38,939 nt of DNA from positions 1 through 38,939 of the forward strand of contig DRPV01000112.1 in the NCBI GenBank assembly GCA_011330685.1, written 5' to 3'. Position numbers and translations under genes: made by a program. Origin of the DNA: Desulfobacterales bacterium (lineage in GTDB: Bacteria > Desulfobacterota > Desulfobulbia > Desulfobulbales > VMSU01). Numbering within the stretch: the first letter of the stretch is position 1; each line of letters begins with the position of its first letter. Of this stretch, positions 34,779-38,939 are shown piece by piece. The notes beneath the pieces are model-generated. The model saw nothing but the letters and a program-made list of their open reading frames with translations. It was not told the DNA's origin and made no database searches.

Positions 34779-37418
34779 TCAATCAATTCGGGCCGCTACA
34801 ATGTCATAAACCCGTTCCAGGGCCTCGGGAAGTTTGTCCACCATGGTGCCTCCGGCCTGGGCCATATCGGGACGGCCGCCGCCGCCGCCGCCCACGAGAG
34901 CCGCCGTCTCTTTGACAATTTCGCCGGCCCGCAGACGGGGAATTAAGTCCTTGCTGACTATGGTCAGGAGAGCCACCTTGCCTTTGAGTTCACCGCCAAG
35001 CACCAAAACACCGCTGCCCATTTTATCGCGCATGCGGTCACCGATCTCACGCAGAGTTTTTGCTGAATCCAGGGGTACCTGAGCGGCCGTTACCCGTATC
35101 CCCTTGATATCACGGCCGCTCTCCAGTAGATTGTCAATATTGCTCAGTGATAATTGGGCCGTCAGGGCCGCTACTTCCTTCTCCAGGGCCTTTTCGTGAT
35201 TTAACAGGTTTTTAACCCGTTCCGGCAGCTCTGGGGCGCCGGCCGCTTTCAGTGTTGCCGCCAAGGAGGCCGTGAGAGCGCTGAGCCGCTGATAATCCAG
35301 CATGGCGGCTCGGCCGGTAATGGCCGTTATACGCCGCACGCCGGCGGAAATTCCGCCTTCGCTGACAATCTTGAAAAGGCCGATTTCTCCGCTGGCAGCC
35401 ACATGGGTGCCGCCGCAGAATTCCATGCTTAATTCGCCAAAACGCACTACCCTGACTTTATCGCCATATTTTTCGCCAAAGAGGGCGGTGGCCCCGGATT
35501 TTCGGGCCTCATCCAGCGCCATTACCCTGGTATAATTGGTGATGTTTCTCCTGATTTCAGTATTAACCATATTCTCAATCGTGGTTAATTCGTCGGGCGT
35601 GAGGGGAGAAAAATGGGTAAAATCAAAGCGCAGGCGGTGGGCGTCCACCAGGGAACCGGACTGCTTGACGTGCCCCCCCAACACCTGACGCAGCACGGCC
35701 TGTAGAAGGTGGGTCGCCGTGTGGTTGGCGGCAATATCATGACGGCGGCCGGCGGTTACCATGAGTTTCACCTCGTCGCCGGTTGCCAGTTTTCCCTCTT
35801 GAATCCGCAGCCGATGGAGAAATACCCCATCGCCGGTCTTTACCGTGTCCATTACCCGGCCCCGGCCTGTTTTCCAGGTAACCTCGCCCTGATCTCCGGT
35901 CTGACCACCGGATTCGGCGTAAAATGGTGTTTGATCGCAGGCCATCAACACCTCTGCCGGCCCGCTTGTGGTAACGGCTTCGCCGTTTTCGGCAATCAGG
36001 GCCTTGACTTTGGCCGTGGCAATCAGGTCGTCGTAGCCGAGAAATTCCGTCCGGCCTGTTTTAAGGGCCAGGTCACGCAGGCCAGGGGCGGTTGTTGGTA
36101 CCCCGCCCTTCCACGACTCCTGCGACTGGCGGCGCTGTCTATCCATGGCCCGCTCAAATCCGGCCACATCCACGCTCAGGCCCTTTTCCAGGGCCATGTC
36201 ACGGACAATATCCACCGGAAAACCAAAGGTGTCATAGAGCTTAAAGATAAAATCACCGTCAATAGCCTTGTCAGCACCCTGCAGGCGCTGCATTTCCTCA
36301 CGCAGCATGCTTAAACCCTTGTCAATGGTCTCAAGGAAGCGTTTTTCCTCGTTAACCACCACCTGGGCCAGCAGCTCTGCCGCCGCCGTCAAATGGGGAT
36401 AAGAGCCTGCCATGCGGGTTGCCACCTCAGTGGTTATGCCCCGCATAAAGGGCTTGGTGAGCCCCAGACTGCGGCCGTAACGAATGGCTCGGCGCATGAT
36501 CCGCCGGAGGACATAGCCCCGCCCTTCATTGGCGGGTAATACCCCGTCCGCCACCAGAAATGTCGTGGATCTGGCGTGATCGGCAATAACCCTTAAGGCG
36601 GTGTCTGTCTTGGCATCCTGGCCGTATTTTACCCCGGCAGTCCCGGCGATGGCGCTGATAAGCCCGCTGAAGATATCGGAATCATAATTGGTTTTTTTAC
36701 CCTGGAGTACAGCGGCTATTCTTTCCAGGCCCATGCCGGTATCAATACTGGGGCTGGGCAGGGGGTGCAGTTTGCCGTTTTCGTCACGCTCATACTGCAT
36801 GAAGACCAGGTTCCATAACTCCAGGAAGCGGTCACAGTCGCAGCCCAGGGCGCATTCCGGGCGGCCGCAGCCCGCCTCCGGGCCTTGGTCGTAATGAATC
36901 TCGGAGCAGGGGCCGCAGGGACCGGTATCGCCCATGGCCCAGAAATTGTCCTTCTCGCCGAGACGGACAATACGGCCCTCAAGAAGGCCTGGTGCCTTCT
37001 CCCAGAGGGCGGCAGCCTCATCATCATCGTCAAATACTGTTATCCACAGTTTATCTTTGGGAACCCGCAAGACCTCGGTTAAAAATTCCCAGGCCTGTTT
37101 GATGGCCTCTTCCTTGAAATAATCGCCAAAGGAAAAATTACCCAGCATCTCAAAAAAGGTATGATGACGGGCGGTATAGCCGACATTCTCCAAGTCATTG
37201 TGTTTGCCGCCGGCCCGCACGCAGCGCTGACAGCTCACCGCCCGCTTATAAGGCCGTTTTTCCTCGCCGGTGAAGACCTTTTTAAACTGTACCATGCCGG
37301 CGTTTACAAAGAGCAGGCTGGGGTCGTCATGGGGTACCAGTGATGAACTTTCCACCAGTTCGTGGCCGCGGCTGGTAAAATAAGCTAAAAATTTTTCACG
37401 GATCTCATTGCCTTTCAC
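34779..37418 (-). CDS. alaS: alanyl-tRNA synthetase
   Basis: 879 residues, full length. The class II core starts [29 protein letters not shown], followed by [19 protein letters not shown]. The editing domain has its zinc-binding [12 protein letters not shown] and [14 protein letters not shown]. The C-Ala domain ends in [15 protein letters not shown]. The start overlaps the recA stop as ATGA, so recA and alaS are co-translated. This recA-alaS pairing resembles many proteobacteria, where recX usually sits between; no recX is seen here. Confidence 0.98.
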   Translation of the reverse strand: MKGNEIREKFLAYFTSRGHELVESSSLVPHDDPSLLFVNAGMVQFKKVFTGEEKRPYKRAVSCQRCVRAGGKHNDLENVGYTARHHTFFEMLGNFSFGDYFKEEAIKQAWEFLTEVLRVPKDKLWITVFDDDDEAAALWEKAPGLLEGRIVRLGEKDNFWAMGDTGPCGPCSEIHYDQGPEAGCGRPECALGCDCDRFLELWNLVFMQYERDENGKLHPLPSPSIDTGMGLERIAAVLQGKKTNYDSDIFSGLISAIAGTAGVKYGQDAKTDTALRVIADHARSTTFLVADGVLPANEGRGYVLRRIMRRAIRYGRSLGLTKPFMRGITTEVATRMAGSYPHLTAAAELLAQVVVNEEKRFLETIDKGLSMLREEMQRLQGADKAIDGDFIFKLYDTFGFPVDIVRDMALEKGLSVDVAGFERAMDRQRRQSQESWKGGVPTTAPGLRDLALKTGRTEFLGYDDLIATAKVKALIAENGEAVTTSGPAEVLMACDQTPFYAESGGQTGDQGEVTWKTGRGRVMDTVKTGDGVFLHRLRIQEGKLATGDEVKLMVTAGRRHDIAANHTATHLLQAVLRQVLGGHVKQSGSLVDAHRLRFDFTHFSPLTPDELTTIENMVNTEIRRNITNYTRVMALDEARKSGATALFGEKYGDKVRVVRFGELSMEFCGGTHVAASGEIGLFKIVSEGGISAGVRRITAITGRAAMLDYQRLSALTASLAATLKAAGAPELPERVKNLLNHEKALEKEVAALTAQLSLSNIDNLLESGRDIKGIRVTAAQVPLDSAKTLREIGDRMRDKMGSGVLVLGGELKGKVALLTIVSKDLIPRLRAGEIVKETAALVGGGGGGRPDMAQAGGTMVDKLPEALERVYDIVAARID

Positions 37419-38458
37419 GACTTCTTACCACCCTCCGCCTTTTTCCCGGCCTCAGCGCCGGGAACATCAAGGCCAAAGCCCATTCTTACCCGGCGCTCAA
37501 TCTCGGCCATCATCTCCTTGTGTTCCTTGAGAAAGGTCTTGGCGTTCTCCCGGCCCTGGCCGATACGCTCGCCGTTAAAGGAATACCAGGCTCCGCTTTT
37601 ATCAACAATATCCTGCTCCACGGCGAGATCCAGCAGATCACCTTCCTTGGATATGCCTTCGCCGTAAACAATATCAAATTCAACATTCTTGAAGGGCGGG
37701 GCCAGTTTGTTTTTGACCACCTTTACCCTGGTGCGATTACCAACGACCTCGGCCCCATCCTTGATGGCACCAATCCGGCGGATATCAAGACGCAGAGAGG
37801 AATAAAATTTCAGGGCGTTACCGCCGGTGGTGGTCTCCGGGCTGCCGTACATTACCCCGATCTTCATGCGAATCTGGTTGATAAAGATGAGGGCGGTATT
37901 GGTGCGGTTTAAAATTCCAGCCAGTTTACGCATGGCCTGTGACATAAGCCGGGCCTGCAGTCCGACGTGGGAATCGCCGATATTACCGTCAATCTCGGCC
38001 TTGGGTACCAGGGCGGCGACGGAATCGATAACAATAATGTCCACGCTGCCGCTTCGCACCAGGATTTCAGCAATTTCCAGGGCCTGCTCACCGAAATCAG
38101 GCTGGGAAACCAGAAGATCATCTATATTGACGCCAAGACGGGCGGCGTATTGGATATCCAAGGCGTGTTCAGCGTCAATGAAGGCCGCCACCCCGCCCTT
38201 CTTCTGGGCCTCGGCAATGGCATGCAGGGAGAGGGTGGTTTTGCCGGAAGACTCCGGGCCGTAGATTTCCGTCACCCGGCCAGTGGGAATGCCGCCGATA
38301 CCGGTGGCAATATCCAGGCTCAGGGCGCTGGTGGATATACAGGGCCAGGGCTCCACCGGCCCCGAGCCCATACGCATAATAGAGCCTTTACCAAATTGTT
38401 TCTGAATCTGGAGGACTGCCGAATCCAGGGTCTTTTTCCGCTCATCGGACATTGCCAT
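37415..38458 (-). CDS. recA: recombinase RecA
   Basis: 347 residues from the ATG at 38458 ([15 protein letters not shown]), where GAGGAA lies seven bases upstream; the open frame continues to 38548 but the extra 30 residues are not family sequence. The Walker A motif GPESSGKTT is at residues 67-75, and the L1/L2 loops and [20 protein letters not shown] are intact, with no intein. No clear LexA box is visible upstream. Cotranscribed with alaS. Confidence 0.98.
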   Translation of the reverse strand: MAMSDERKKTLDSAVLQIQKQFGKGSIMRMGSGPVEPWPCISTSALSLDIATGIGGIPTGRVTEIYGPESSGKTTLSLHAIAEAQKKGGVAAFIDAEHALDIQYAARLGVNIDDLLVSQPDFGEQALEIAEILVRSGSVDIIVIDSVAALVPKAEIDGNIGDSHVGLQARLMSQAMRKLAGILNRTNTALIFINQIRMKIGVMYGSPETTTGGNALKFYSSLRLDIRRIGAIKDGAEVVGNRTRVKVVKNKLAPPFKNVEFDIVYGEGISKEGDLLDLAVEQDIVDKSGAWYSFNGERIGQGRENAKTFLKEHKEMMAEIERRVRMGFGLDVPGAEAGKKAEGGKKS

Positions 38459-38539
38459 ATTTATTTCCTCGTCTTTAGTTATTTTTGAGCAACTGTTCAA
38501 GTAACGCCTATGCCCGGTCACCCGGGTACAACGAAACAT

Positions 38540-38580
38540 GAAAGCCACGGCAAGGCCAACACCCTTGGCAGGTGACTTTC
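38540..38580. repeat. imperfect hairpin between glyQ and recA
   Basis: GAAAGCCACGGCAAGG pairs with CCTTGGCAGGTGACTTTC with one mismatch and a 2-base bulge. It sits right after the glyQ stop. A U-tract is missing, so it may be a weak terminator or an mRNA-stabilising end. A smaller CCCGG/CCGGG hairpin lies near 38512-38526. Confidence 0.45.
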
Positions 38581-38587
38581 ATATAAA

Positions 38588-38939
38588 TTATTCCGCAGGT
38601 TCCTGCCGCAAGAGCGGATAGCCCATATTCTTACGCTGGGTGGTATATTTTTGGGCTGTCAGCCTGACCAGGGCCCTAATGCGGCCGATATATCTGGTTC
38701 TTTCCGCCACACTGATGGCCTTACGGGCATCAAGAAGGTTAAAGGTATGTGAACATTTGAGGGCGTAATCATAGGCGGGGAGAATCAGCTCCTTAGTCAG
38801 CAGACGTTTGGACTCCGCCTCACAGGTGTTGAAAAAATCCACCAGGGCCGGGACATTGGCCTCCTCATAATTAAAAGCGGAAAATTCCCGTTCGGCCTGC
38901 TGGAAGATGGCCCCGTAAGAGACCTCACTGTTCCACATA
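38588..38939 (-). CDS. glyQ: glycyl-tRNA synthetase alpha subunit, C-terminal part (cut by window edge)
   Basis: The last 116 or so codons of the gene. MWNSEVSYGAIFQQAEREFSAFNYEEANV and ARKAISVAERTRYIGRIRALVR match the C-terminal region of GlyQ, the catalytic subunit of the two-subunit enzyme. The 5' part is outside the window. The gene that follows is recA, not glyS, so the beta subunit gene is elsewhere or upstream of glyQ. Confidence 0.93.
   Translation of the reverse strand, partial: MWNSEVSYGAIFQQAEREFSAFNYEEANVPALVDFFNTCEAESKRLLTKELILPAYDYALKCSHTFNLLDARKAISVAERTRYIGRIRALVRLTAQKYTTQRKNMGYPLLRQEPAE

Noticed and set aside
38458-38548. N-terminal extension of RecA
   Set aside because: The extra residues do not match RecA and the ATG at 38458 has a properly spaced GAGGAA.

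Overview
The window looks like chromosomal DNA from an anaerobic deltaproteobacterium (Desulfobacterota, probably close to the Desulfobulbales). This is inferred from gene content and style: an F1Fo ATP synthase block with separate b' and b genes, a stand-alone GltA/NfnB-type glutamate synthase small subunit, the electron-transfer type of dihydroorotate dehydrogenase (PyrK/PyrDB), an orphan CheX, and many dispersed palindromic intergenic repeats. No phage, plasmid, transposase, CRISPR, rRNA or tRNA gene was seen. Most of the window is housekeeping; the unusual material lies in the intergenic repeats and a few small or fused genes.

Layout. 1-3273 (minus): arginine operon argB-argD-argF-argG, with ATGA overlaps at argB/argD and argF/argG and two hairpins before argF. 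3346-6371 (minus): an AlbA/Schlafen-type putative ATP/DNA-binding regulator and a DUF445 membrane protein. 6505-10297 (minus): engB, a receiver-histidine kinase protein, a 67-residue Cys/His-tailed protein and a fused prephenate dehydratase-ACT-prephenate dehydrogenase. 10501-12070 (minus): hisI-hisG, preceded by a small four-cysteine gene with a good promoter, whose 3' end lies in a 113-bp inverted repeat.

12192-16800 (plus): a tightly packed operon of an unknown 478-residue protein, an FKBP/SlyD-like isomerase, thiD, a double zinc-ribbon protein, coaX and an LD-carboxypeptidase. It converges on a MoaE-like gene; plsC lies beyond. 18193-18834 is a repeat-rich spacer with a perfect parS site, followed by parA-parB-pyrK-pyrD-HAD hydrolase (plus). 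23025-24934 (minus): a putative outer-membrane protein, pcm and a small lipoprotein. 25154-26143 (plus): a zinc-ribbon protein with a long acidic tail. Then come gltA (minus), cheX (plus) and a bidirectional terminator.

28541-34714 (minus): ATP synthase atpF'-atpF-atpH-atpA-atpG-atpD-atpC behind a clear promoter; the membrane subunits a and c are not here. 34779-38939 (minus): glyQ (partial)-recA-alaS.

Two families of palindromic, MITE-like repeats recur between operons. One has ends of the form GTAAGCG...CGCTTAC (two copies). The other has GTAACCGTTCAG...CTGAACGGTTAC (two good copies plus fragments). The similar terminal GTAASCGTT suggests they are related. They, the interleaved repeat at 17305-17384 and the repeat that ends the small Cys-rich gene are the least explained parts of the window.
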